Made by a program: the position numbers and the translations under genes. The notes under the pieces are model-generated. The model saw only the letters and a list, made by a program, of their open reading frames with translations. It searched no databases and was not told the DNA's origin. DNA of 64,000 bases, from positions 1,860,001 to 1,924,000 of the forward strand of contig NZ_CP085173.1 of NCBI RefSeq assembly GCF_020616555.1, in the 5' to 3' direction. Positions 55,626-63,609 of this stretch are shown one piece after another; within the stretch, counting starts at the first letter, position 1; each line of letters starts with the position of its first letter. Source of the stretch: Streptomyces longhuiensis (lineage in GTDB: Bacteria > Actinomycetota > Actinomycetes > Streptomycetales > Streptomycetaceae).

Positions 55626-55859
55626 TCACGAAGCCGTATCCGGCCCGTCCGGGCCCCAGGAGTCGGGGCCCGCATCATGCCAGTCGATCAGTTCCGGGTC
55701 GTCGACGGCCGTGTCCGCTTCGGGAAGGCCCGCGGCGCGCAGGAATTCGAGGACGTCGAGCAGGTTGTACGCCGTCCCCACATCCTTGCCGCGAATCGTC
55801 ACCCGTCGACCGCCGTCAGGCAGGGGCGGGTGCACGGTCACGGGCGCACCTTCGGCCAT
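55626..55859 (-). CDS. Small conserved-looking protein of unknown function
   Basis: The 77-residue protein has a basic strand-rich start (VTVHPPLPDGGRRVTIRGKDVGTAYNLLDVLEFLRAAGLPEAD) and an acidic tail (DDPELIDWHDAGPDSWGPDGPD). The composition and third-position bias are those of a real gene, and similar short proteins exist in Streptomyces. No function is known to me. It lies between the integrase relics and an AraC-type gene on the same strand. Confidence 0.6.
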   Translation of the reverse strand: MAEGAPVTVHPPLPDGGRRVTIRGKDVGTAYNLLDVLEFLRAAGLPEADTAVDDPELIDWHDAGPDSWGPDGPDTAS

Positions 55860-55984
55860 ACCTCAAGAATGGTCCCGGGAACCGGAAAACGCACCCCCAC
55901 TCGAACTTTCATTCGAATGCCGCCCCGCCTGCGCCCCCACTGTTGCGCCACCCCTCCTGTGCCGCCCCGCCGACGCGGCTCCGC

Positions 55985-56923
55985 CTACGCCGCTCCGGCC
56001 TGCCGCCGGTAGCCGCCCGGGGCGAGCCCGTACTCCCGCTTGAACGCCTTGGCGAAAGCGAACTCCGAGCCGTAGCCGGTGCGGGCGGCGACCGTCGTCA
56101 GGGGCGCGTCCGACTCCCGTAGCAGCCGGGCCGCCGTCGTCATGCGCCAACGGGTCAGATACGCCATGGGCGGCTCCCCCACCAGCGCGGTGAACCGCCT
56201 GGCGAACGCGGCGCGGGACAGCCCGGCCCGCTCGGCCAGCGACTCGACGGTCCACTGGGTCGACGGGTCGCCGTGCATGGCCGCGAGCGCGGGCGCGACG
56301 GCCGAGTCGCCGAGCGCCGCGGCCCAGCCCTGCGCGGCGGAGGCGGGCTGGTCGTCCAGCCAGGCGCGCAGGATGTAGAGGAGCAGCGAGTCGATCAGTG
56401 TGGGGACGATGCCGTCCGAGCCGATCCGCGGATTCTCCAGCTCGGAGCCGAGGAGCTGGACCGCGGCGCTCAGCTCCGGGTGACGGCCGTGCCGCGTCGA
56501 CAGGTGGACCACCTCGGGCAGCTGGCGCACCAGCGGGTGCGGGCGGCCCTGGTCCAGGTGGTAGTTGCCGCACAGCAGGCTGGTCTCGGGGCCGTCCCCG
56601 CCGAGCGCCACCGAGCCGATCGGCGACCCCTGCCGGAAGTGCTCGGCCCTGGGCTCCTCGGCCGCGCTGGACGGGTGGTCGGCGAGGATGTGACCCCGAC
56701 CGTCGCGCAGGAAGACAACATCACCCGGGCTCAGCGGGATCGGCTCCAGATGCGGGCCCGAGTCCTCCAGTGGGACCAGCCAGCAGGTCCCGTACAGCAC
56801 CACATGAAATCCGGCGCCGGCGACCGGAGGCAGGCGCAGGCCCCAAGGAGCGCGGCCGTTGGTGCGGACGGACGCCGGGCGTCCCGTGCGCATCGAGGCC
56901 AGCGCCTCGGTGAGGATGTCCAT
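55985..56923 (-). CDS. AraC-family regulator with N-terminal cupin domain
   Basis: The 312-residue protein has an N-terminal cupin sensor (GFHVVLYGTCWLVPLED, LSPGDVVFLRDGRGHILADHP). The double helix-turn-helix AraC domain at the C-terminus (WTVESLAERAGLSRAAFARRFTALVGEPPMAYLTRWRMTTAARLL, then GYGSEFAFAKAFKREYG) follows. It lies 34 bp downstream of an NADP oxidoreductase gene on the same strand and probably controls that gene and the divergent ene-reductase gene. The inducer is unknown. Confidence 0.92.
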   Translation of the reverse strand: MDILTEALASMRTGRPASVRTNGRAPWGLRLPPVAGAGFHVVLYGTCWLVPLEDSGPHLEPIPLSPGDVVFLRDGRGHILADHPSSAAEEPRAEHFRQGSPIGSVALGGDGPETSLLCGNYHLDQGRPHPLVRQLPEVVHLSTRHGRHPELSAAVQLLGSELENPRIGSDGIVPTLIDSLLLYILRAWLDDQPASAAQGWAAALGDSAVAPALAAMHGDPSTQWTVESLAERAGLSRAAFARRFTALVGEPPMAYLTRWRMTTAARLLRESDAPLTTVAARTGYGSEFAFAKAFKREYGLAPGGYRRQAGAA

Positions 56924-56957
56924 CCGGCCTCGCCCTCCCTGGTGCGGCCCGTCCCGG

Positions 56958-57881
56958 TCAGACCGTCAGGACAATCTTGCCCTGTACATGTCCCGAGGCG
57001 ACGAGCTCGTGCGCCTTGCCCGCCTCCGCCAGGGGGAACGTCTCCTCGACGTGCGGTCGGATCGCGCCCGCGTCGACGAGTTCGGCGATCGCCTCGAGCG
57101 CGGCGTAGTCCGGCTCGACGGAGATGCCGGCGAAGCGCCGCCCGGCCGCCTCCACGCGCGCGGCGAGCTCCGGGTCGCCGTGTTCCAGGATGCTGATGAG
57201 CACGCCGCCGGGACGCAGCGCCCCGAGCGAGCGGTCCCCCTGGGCGAGCGAGTCGAGGACGATGTCGGCGTCCTCGACCACGTCGGTGAAATCGGTGGTC
57301 CGGTAGTCGATGACCTCGTCGGCGCCGAGGCCGCGGAGGAAGTCCTCCCGGGCCGCACTGCCGATGGCGGTCACCTGGGCGCCCCGCGCCTTGGCGATCT
57401 GCACGGCGAAGTGGCCGACACCGCCCGCCGCCCGCTGGATGAGAACCCGGTCCCCCTCCTTCACGCCGGCGGCCTGCACGAGGCCCTGCCAGGCGGTGAG
57501 CGCTGCCAGGGGGATGGCGGCGGCGTGCACGTGGTCGACCGACGCGGGCTTACGGGCCAGCTGGCGGGACGGGGCCGCGACGTACTCGGCGTATCCGGTG
57601 GCGGCACGGGGGAAGAACGGCATCCCGTAGACCTCGTCGCCCACGGCGAACCGGCTGCCGGGGGCGGCCTCCTCGACGACCCCCGAGATGTCCCAGCCGA
57701 CGCCGAACGGGGGCTCGCCGAGCAGCGGGAAGGCGCCGGACCTGACGGCCACGTCCACCGGGTTGACCGCGCTGGCGTGCACCTTGACGAGAACCTCACC
57801 GGAGAGCGGCTTCGGCCGCTCGGTCTCCACGACCTCGAGAACCTCGGGGCCGCCGAAGGACTGCTGGATCACTGCGCGCAC
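56958..57881 (-). CDS. NADP-dependent zinc-independent oxidoreductase (quinone reductase-like MDR)
   Basis: The 307-residue protein belongs to the medium-chain reductase family without catalytic zinc cysteines. It has ASAVNPVDVAVRSGAFP, GWDISGVVEE, and a Rossmann motif QRAAGGVGHFAVQIAKARGAQVTAIG. It likely reduces quinones or enones with NADPH. The GTG at 57881 has GGGAGAG upstream. The AraC-type gene follows in the same transcript and the old-yellow-enzyme gene at 58248 is divergent, giving a compact reductase module. Confidence 0.92.
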   Translation of the reverse strand: MRAVIQQSFGGPEVLEVVETERPKPLSGEVLVKVHASAVNPVDVAVRSGAFPLLGEPPFGVGWDISGVVEEAAPGSRFAVGDEVYGMPFFPRAATGYAEYVAAPSRQLARKPASVDHVHAAAIPLAALTAWQGLVQAAGVKEGDRVLIQRAAGGVGHFAVQIAKARGAQVTAIGSAAREDFLRGLGADEVIDYRTTDFTDVVEDADIVLDSLAQGDRSLGALRPGGVLISILEHGDPELAARVEAAGRRFAGISVEPDYAALEAIAELVDAGAIRPHVEETFPLAEAGKAHELVASGHVQGKIVLTV

Positions 57882-58247
57882 GGTAACTCTCCCTGTTCCA
57901 GGTGGGGTTGAGGGCGCCGGCCCGGGATCCGGTCCGGCGCCCCGCTCGATGTCCCCCACCATAGGGAGCCCGAATGAGCCGCTGAATAGCCTTCCGTCTC
58001 GGCTACATGTCCCAGCGTCTCGATGGCCGGGATCCCCGGCCATGCTCACTCGGAGGGAGTCCCGCGCCGCCGGCCGGCGCGCTGTGGCAGACCTCCGGCG
58101 CCGTCCGGCCACCACGGACCCCGGAGCCGTGGCCTGGATCACACGAGGACGAGGGTGGCCTGCGGAATGCCATGGGGGCCGGAACGGTTGGCACACGCGG
58201 ATTGCATGCTTGTGCACATACCGACTGGCACCTAAGAGGAGCACTCT
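57882..58247. other. Divergent spacer between quinone reductase and ene-reductase genes
   Basis: About 366 bp without a convincing gene. It carries both promoters and probably the AraC-type regulator's sites, but no clear repeat was found. The ribosome site AAGAGGAG of the gene at 58248 is at about 58230. Confidence 0.45.
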
Positions 58248-59378
58248 GTGACTGACGCCGTGTCGCCTGTTTCCCGCGCTGCCGAGATCCTGTCCCGCCC
58301 TGTCGCCCTGAACGGTCTGAAAGTCCCGAACCGCATCGCGATGGCGCCGATGACGCGCATGTTCTCGCCGAACGGCGTCCCGGGCGAGGACGTTCGGTCC
58401 TACTACTCCCGCCGCGCCGCCGCGGGCGTGGGCCTGATCGTCACCGAGGGGACCTACGTCGGCCACGAGTCGGCCGGGGAGAGCGACCGGGTGCCGCGCT
58501 TCCACGGCGAGGAGCAGCTGGCCGGCTGGGCGAAGGTCGCCGAGGACGTGCACGCGGCGGGCGGCACGATCGTGCCGCAGCTGTGGCACATCGGCATGGT
58601 GCGCCAGCAGGGCAGGCCGCCCTTCGCCGAGGCCCCGGCCGTCGGCCCGTCGGGCCTTCGCATCGACGGCACCGAGGGCACGGGCAAGGCGATGACCCAG
58701 GGCGACCTGGACGACGTCATCGGCGCGTTCGCGCAGGCCGCCAAGGACGCCGAGCGCATCGGCTTCGACGGCGTCGAGGTGCACGGCGCCCACGGCTACC
58801 TGCTCGACCAGTTCCTCTGGGCCGGGACCAACCGCCGTACCGACGCCTACGGTGGCGACGCCGTGGCCCGTACGCAGTTCGCCGCCGAGATCGTCGCCGC
58901 GATCCGCGAGAACGTCTCCCCCGAATTCCCGGTCATCTTCCGCTACTCGCAGTGGAAGCAGGAGGCCTACGACGCGCGGCTCGCCGAGACCCCGGACGAG
59001 CTCGAGGCGATCCTCAACCCGCTCACCTCGGCCGGCGTCGACGCCTTCCACGCCTCCACCCGCCGCTACTGGAGCCCTGAATTCGACGGCTCGGACCTGA
59101 ACCTCGCGGGCTGGACCAAGAAGCTCACCGGCAAGCCCACCATCACGGTCGGCTCCGTCGGCCTGGACGGCGACTTCATCCGCGCGTTCATGGGCGAGGG
59201 CTCAGCGGTCAAGGGCATCGACGACCTCCTCGACCGCCTGGAGCGCGACGAGTTCGACATGGTCGCCATCGGCCGCGCTCTGCTCCAGGACCCGGAGTGG
59301 GCGGCGAAGGTCCTGGAGGGCCGTTTCGACGAGCTGAAGCCGTACGACGCGGCAGCGGCGCTCAAGACCCTGAGCTAG
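58248..59378 (+). CDS. NADH:flavin oxidoreductase (old yellow enzyme family)
   Basis: The 376-residue protein is an FMN TIM barrel: PVALNGLKVPNRIAMAPMTRMFSPNG, IVPQLWHIGMVR, GFDGVEVHGAHGYLLDQFLWAGTNRRTDAYGG, and the C-terminal DEFDMVAIGRALLQDPEWAAKV. It differs from the enzyme at 38490 in the active-site segment (LWHIGM rather than LQHGGR). It reduces enoates or similar compounds with NAD(P)H. It starts at GTG 58248 after AAGAGGAG. It is divergent from the quinone-reductase/AraC pair and followed by the repeat-containing spacer. Confidence 0.92.
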   Translation: MTDAVSPVSRAAEILSRPVALNGLKVPNRIAMAPMTRMFSPNGVPGEDVRSYYSRRAAAGVGLIVTEGTYVGHESAGESDRVPRFHGEEQLAGWAKVAEDVHAAGGTIVPQLWHIGMVRQQGRPPFAEAPAVGPSGLRIDGTEGTGKAMTQGDLDDVIGAFAQAAKDAERIGFDGVEVHGAHGYLLDQFLWAGTNRRTDAYGGDAVARTQFAAEIVAAIRENVSPEFPVIFRYSQWKQEAYDARLAETPDELEAILNPLTSAGVDAFHASTRRYWSPEFDGSDLNLAGWTKKLTGKPTITVGSVGLDGDFIRAFMGEGSAVKGIDDLLDRLERDEFDMVAIGRALLQDPEWAAKVLEGRFDELKPYDAAAALKTLS

Positions 59379-59663
59379 CCGACACAGATGCCGAAGGGGC
59401 CCGCCCGTCGAGACCCGCATCCGGGGAACAGCCGGCGACCGGCGACGACTCGACGGATTCCTTCCGTCAAGCCGGGCTGGACGTCGAGCCTCCTCGGCGG
59501 CGGGACGGGCCCGCCAGTCACCGGGCTTCTCTGCGGGACCGCGGGCCGCCGCCGGCTCGACGGCGGCAGCCGGCTCGTCGCCTGAGGCGAGGTCGGCCCG
59601 CTGCACCACCCGACCTTGCCGGGCCGGTACCACCGAGGATCCACCCCGAGACTCTCGCGGCGG

Positions 59664-60017
59664 CATCCGAGCAATGTCGGCCGGAAGGTGTGTGACACAC
59701 GCCGCCACCCACGAGGCCGCGAGCCGCCCGACCGTCCACGTGCGAGCCACCCCCACCGCAGGACAATGCTCAGCCCAAGGCCACCCGAGCAACGCCGGCC
59801 GCAAGGTGTGCCACACACGCCGCCACCCACGAGGCCGCGAGCCGCCCGACCGTCCACGTGCGAGCCACCCCCACCGCAGGACAATGCTCAGCCCAAGGCC
59901 ACCCGAGCAACGCCGGCCGCAAGGTGTGCCACACACGCCGCCACCCACGAGGCCGCGAGCCGCCCGACCGTCCACGTGCGAGCCACCCCCACCGCAGGAC
60001 AGTGCTCAGCCCCAGGT
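59664..60017. repeat. Three 118-bp tandem direct repeats in a non-coding spacer
   Basis: The unit is repeated at 59664, 59782 and 59900. Copies 2 and 3 differ only in the last 20 bp, while copy 1 has scattered changes. A short fourth start (CACCCGAG) follows at 60018. The period is not a multiple of three, so any translation changes frame in each copy, and the repeat is therefore not protein-coding. Each unit carries GTGTG-N(1-3)-CACAC, CACGTG and GACARTGCTCAGC. The whole spacer 59379-60132 lies between convergent genes and holds no gene. Function unknown. Confidence 0.9.
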
Positions 60018-60059
60018 CACCCGAGGAAAGCCCACCCGGACCCGGCGCTGAGCATTGTC
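59998..60059. repeat. Inverted repeat at the end of the tandem array
   Basis: GACAGTGCTCAGC (59998-60010), the end of the third unit, is mirrored by GCTGAGCATTGTC (60047-60059) with one mismatch. The mirrored copy matches exactly the GACAATGCTCAGC of units 1 and 2. It could form a stem with a 36-base loop, acting as a terminator or array boundary. Confidence 0.65.
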
Positions 60060-60132
60060 TTTACCCGGCGCGGCTACGGGGATATCTGGTCGATCTCGAC
60101 CGGCCGACGAGCCGCCCCTTGAGTGAGTGACG

Positions 60133-60921
60133 TCAGGCGCGCAGCCCGGGATGGAACCGTGGGCGGGCCGGGGCGCTGCCCGGCCGCTCGAGCGGATCCG
60201 CGAACAGTTCCGGATGGCTTGCCCTGATCGTTCCGATGTCGTCGAAGACGCCCTGGAGGTGTCCGCGCAGCGCGTCCTCCGCGCGTGCCGCGTCCCGCCG
60301 TTCCAGCGCGTCGACCACCGCGGTGTGCTCGTCGACCAGCGTCTCGATCCGGTGCGGCAGCGGCAGGCTCAGCCGGCGGGCCCGGTCGAGGTGCGCCTTG
60401 GCGGTCGCCACCGTGCGCCACAGCGTGCGGTGACCGCTCGCCTCCATAAGGCGGCGGTGGAAGGCCTCGTCCTGCTCGAAGAACACGTCCGCGTCCCCCG
60501 CCTTCAGCGCGGCCCGCTGTGCGTCGAGGATGGCGCGCAGCGCCGTGATGTCCTGCGCGCCGGACTTCGTCACCGCCTCGCGCAGCGCCGCCAGTTCGAG
60601 CGCCTCCCGCATGAACTGGGCTTCCAGGACGGCGTCGACGCTGATCCGTGAGACGAACGTACCGAGCTTGGGGAAGACGTCGACCAGCGACTCCTCGCCC
60701 AGCAGGATCAGCGCCTCGCGCACCGGGGTGCGGCTGACGTCCAGCTCCGCGGCCAGCTCGTTCTCCGACAGGGGCGCGCCCGGCAGGAGCTCGAGGGAGG
60801 TGATGCGCGCCCGCAGCAGGGTGTGCACCCGAGCCCGGACGGACTCGCGCGGACGCGATGCCTCCGCTTCGCCCCGTCGCGTCTTTCTCGGTTCCCGCCG
60901 CTGAGCTGCCATGACGCTCAC
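60133..60921 (-). CDS. GntR-family regulator, FCD subgroup
   Basis: The 262-residue protein has a basic N-terminus. The GntR winged helix is VRARVHTLLRARITSLELLPGAPLSENELAAELDVSRTPVREALILL, and an FCD ligand-binding domain follows (FMREALELAALREAV, EQDEAFHRRLMEASGHRTLWRTV). FCD regulators usually sense a carboxylic acid or sugar acid. GTG 60921 is chosen because GAGGTGAG lies just upstream; an ATG at 60912 is possible. It is divergent from the sugar-acid transporter gene. A perfect palindrome at 60945 is its likely site. Confidence 0.9.
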   Translation of the reverse strand: MSVMAAQRREPRKTRRGEAEASRPRESVRARVHTLLRARITSLELLPGAPLSENELAAELDVSRTPVREALILLGEESLVDVFPKLGTFVSRISVDAVLEAQFMREALELAALREAVTKSGAQDITALRAILDAQRAALKAGDADVFFEQDEAFHRRLMEASGHRTLWRTVATAKAHLDRARRLSLPLPHRIETLVDEHTAVVDALERRDAARAEDALRGHLQGVFDDIGTIRASHPELFADPLERPGSAPARPRFHPGLRA

Positions 60922-60944
60922 TTTCTCACCTCATCTGCGAGGTT

Positions 60945-60971
60945 ACTTACATACAAGGCTTGTATGTAAGT
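60945..60971. promoter_or_regulatory. Perfect palindrome, likely GntR operator
   Basis: ACTTACATACAAG (60945-60957) and CTTGTATGTAAGT (60959-60971) are exact inverted copies around a single base. It is AT-rich relative to its surroundings and lies 24 bp before the GntR start. It fits an FCD-subgroup operator. Confidence 0.82.
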
Positions 60972-61115
60972 GCGGACGGGGGTAGAAAATGACGCGGGGG
61001 TCAACGGACCCCCTGGCCACTCCCGTGTCCCTGTCCCCACTGTGGACACTGCTGTGCCCCGGTCTCGCGAACCGCTTCCGTCACGTCCGCACGTCCCCTC
61101 GACCGGAGGTCAACG

Positions 61116-62471
61116 ATGACCACCCGCTCCGTCACCGAGAGCCAGGTGCCGGCTGCCCCGCCCGGCACCTCGCTCCCCGCCCGCCCGCGCGGCCGGGGGA
61201 AGAACGTCCGCTGGGGCATAGCCGTCCTGTGCTTCGGCGGGCTCGCGGTCAACTACCTGGACCGCTCCACGCTCAGCGTCGCGCTGCCGTCCATGTCGGA
61301 CGACCTGCACATCGGTCCCGAGACGCAGGGCTTCATCCTCAGTGCCTTCTTCTTCACGTACGCGCTGTGCCAACTCCCCGCCGGGGCACTCCTGGACAAG
61401 TACGGCGTGAAACGGGTCTTCGCGATCGGTGCCATCTGGTGGTCGGTGGCCACCGTCGGGATGGGCCTGGTCCGCGGCGTCGGCTCGCTCGTCGGCGCCC
61501 GGATGCTGCTCGGCGCCGGTGAGGCCGCCGGATATCCCGCACCCGCGAAGGCCGTGTCCCGCTGGTTCCCCCGTCACGAACGAACTCTCGCCAACAGCGT
61601 CTGGGACAACGGCGCGCGCGTCGGCACCGCCATCGCCCTGCCGCTGGTGACGATGCTGGTCTCCGCGTTCCACTGGCGGGTCGCGTTCATCGCCTGCGGC
61701 CTGCTCGGCTTCCTGTGGATCATCGGCTGGTGGCGGCTCTACCACGAGCCCGCCGACCACCCGAAGCTGACCGCCGAGGAGCGCGCCTACATCGAGGCGG
61801 GCGGCGCTCACACCGACGAGACGGCCGCACAGGAGGCGGACGCGCCCAAGGTGCGCTGGCGGGATCTGTTCCGCTACCGGACGGTCTGGGGCATGATGCT
61901 CGGCTTCTTCTGCCTCAACTACGTCATCTACTTCTTCATCACCTGGTTCCCCAGCTACCTCGTCGACGAGCGCGGCTTCGACCTCCTCAAGCTCGGCTTC
62001 TTCGGCACGGTCCCGGGTCTGGTCGCCATCTTCGGGTCGCTGCTCGGCGGCTTCACCGCCGACCGGCTGCTCCGCAAGGGCTGGTCCACCACCAAGGTCC
62101 GCAAGACCTGCCTGGTCTCCGGCACGCTGTGCTCGTCCGTGATCGCGCTCACCGTCGTCGTACCGACCGCGTCCGGCGCTCTCGCCCTGCTCTCTCTCAG
62201 CTACGCCTCGCTGACCTTCTCGACCGCGTCCGTGGCGTCGCTGCCCGCCGACGTGGCGCCGACCGCCGGGCACGTCGCCTCGCTCGCCGGCATCCAGAAC
62301 TTCGCCTCGAACGTGGCGGGGATCCTCGGCCCGATCGTCACCGGCTTCCTGCTGGCGTCCTCCGGGGGCTCGTACCTGGTGCCGCTCCTGGTGTCCGGCG
62401 CCCTGTCCGTCGTGGGCGCCCTCACCTACGCGTTCGTCATCAAGCGCGTCGAACCGCTGCCGGTGCGCTAG
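61116..62471 (+). CDS. MFS transporter, anion:cation symporter family (sugar acid uptake)
   Basis: The 451-residue protein has 12 membrane segments of the D-galactonate/hexuronate transporter type: VNYLDRSTLSVALPSMSDDLHIGP, FILSAFFFTYALCQLPAGALLDKYGVKR, LLGAGEAAGYPAPAKAVSRWFPRHER, and YFFITWFPSYLVDERGFDLLKLG. Members take up sugar acids with protons. It lies between a divergent GntR regulator and two downstream dehydrogenase genes, supporting a catabolic operon. The substrate is not fixed by sequence. The first 25 residues are hydrophilic. Confidence 0.9.
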   Translation: MTTRSVTESQVPAAPPGTSLPARPRGRGKNVRWGIAVLCFGGLAVNYLDRSTLSVALPSMSDDLHIGPETQGFILSAFFFTYALCQLPAGALLDKYGVKRVFAIGAIWWSVATVGMGLVRGVGSLVGARMLLGAGEAAGYPAPAKAVSRWFPRHERTLANSVWDNGARVGTAIALPLVTMLVSAFHWRVAFIACGLLGFLWIIGWWRLYHEPADHPKLTAEERAYIEAGGAHTDETAAQEADAPKVRWRDLFRYRTVWGMMLGFFCLNYVIYFFITWFPSYLVDERGFDLLKLGFFGTVPGLVAIFGSLLGGFTADRLLRKGWSTTKVRKTCLVSGTLCSSVIALTVVVPTASGALALLSLSYASLTFSTASVASLPADVAPTAGHVASLAGIQNFASNVAGILGPIVTGFLLASSGGSYLVPLLVSGALSVVGALTYAFVIKRVEPLPVR

Positions 62472-62518
62472 CCCGCCCCCGGTCCGCCCCATCCCCGTAC
62501 GAAAGAGAGGGACACCCC

Positions 62519-63607
62519 GTGGCCCAGTCGGTCGAGTCGGCCCCGTCGGTCGAGCCCGTCGAGTCCACGCATCGCGCCGCCGTGCTGCACGGCCCCAAGG
62601 ACGTGCGTGTCGAGGACCGCCCGGTGCCCGAGCCCGGGCCGGGCCAGGTCCTGGTCGCCGTCCGTGCCGTCGGACTGTGCGGGTCCGACCTGCACTACTA
62701 CGCCCACGGCGAGAACGGCCCGAACGTCCTGCGGCAGCCGACCGTCCTCGGCCACGAGCCGGCCGGCGTGGTCGTCGGCCACGGCGCCGGTGCCGACGAC
62801 CTGCCCCACGGCACGGCCGTGGCGATCGAACCGGCGCACCCGTGCGGCACGTGCGCGCTGTGCCGGGCCGGGCGCTACAACCTCTGCCCGAAGGGCACCT
62901 GTTTCGGTTCGCCGCCGACCGACGGCGCGCTCACCGAGTACGTCTGCGTGCCGCGGGACTTCGTGCATCCGCTGCCCGTGTCGACGGACGTCCGGCTCGG
63001 CGCGCTGATCGAGCCGCTCGCCGTCGCCGTGCACGCGGTGCGCCGCGCCGCGCTCGCCCCCGGTCAGCGTGTGCTGGTCACGGGGGCGGGGCCGATCGGT
63101 GTGCTGGTCGCGCAGGTCGCTGAGGCCGTCGGCGCCGGGTCGGTGACGGTGTCCGACGTGGCGGCCGAGCGGCGGGAGTTCGCGGCCCGGCTCGGCCTGC
63201 ACACCGTGGACGCGGCCGGCCTCGCCCCCGATCCGGAGCGGGCCCACGCGCTCGCCCCGCCGGACGGCTACGACGCCGTGTTCGACTGTTCCGGCGTGGG
63301 GTCCGCACTGGTGTCGGGGATCCGAGCGCTGCGCCCCGGCGGCACCGCTGTGGTCGTCGGCAATCCGAGCCGGCCGCTGACCGAGCTGCCGTTGGCGTGG
63401 ATGCAGCGTCAGGAGCTGTCCCTTGTGACGTCGTTCCGGTACGGGGCGGGGGACTTCGCGGCGGCGGCCGCGTTGGCGGCCCGTGTCCAGCTGGCCGAAC
63501 TGGTCACCTCCGCCTTCCCGTTGGGGCGGGCGGCCGAGGCGCTCGAGGTAGCGCTGACCGACCCGTCGCAGATGAAGGTAATGGTCGAGCCGGCGCGGGA
63601 GGCCTGA
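62519..63607 (+). CDS. Zinc-dependent polyol/sugar-acid dehydrogenase (sorbitol or L-idonate 5-dehydrogenase type)
   Basis: The 362-residue protein is a zinc MDR dehydrogenase: VGLCGSDLHYYAHGE, GHEPAGVV, the structural zinc cluster CGTCALCRAGRYNLC, and Rossmann motif VTGAGPIGVLVAQVAEAVGAG. Close families oxidise sorbitol, L-idonate or threonine. The context with an MFS sugar-acid transporter and GntR regulator favours a sugar acid or polyol. GAGAGGGA lies before GTG 62519. It overlaps or abuts the next gene within 2 bp, so the two are coupled. Confidence 0.9.
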   Translation: MAQSVESAPSVEPVESTHRAAVLHGPKDVRVEDRPVPEPGPGQVLVAVRAVGLCGSDLHYYAHGENGPNVLRQPTVLGHEPAGVVVGHGAGADDLPHGTAVAIEPAHPCGTCALCRAGRYNLCPKGTCFGSPPTDGALTEYVCVPRDFVHPLPVSTDVRLGALIEPLAVAVHAVRRAALAPGQRVLVTGAGPIGVLVAQVAEAVGAGSVTVSDVAAERREFAARLGLHTVDAAGLAPDPERAHALAPPDGYDAVFDCSGVGSALVSGIRALRPGGTAVVVGNPSRPLTELPLAWMQRQELSLVTSFRYGAGDFAAAAALAARVQLAELVTSAFPLGRAAEALEVALTDPSQMKVMVEPAREA

Positions 63608-63609
63608 CC

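Noticed and set aside
58003..58255. Small genes in the divergent spacer before the old-yellow-enzyme gene
   Set aside because: Short open frames exist on both strands, but they lack ribosome sites and consistent codon bias.
59664..60017. Tandem repeats as a CRISPR array
   Set aside because: The units are directly adjacent with no unique spacers, the period is 118 bp, and no cas genes are present.
59616..60122. Repeat region read as a repetitive protein
   Set aside because: The 118-bp period is not divisible by three, so each copy is translated in a different frame. The DNA rather than any peptide is conserved.
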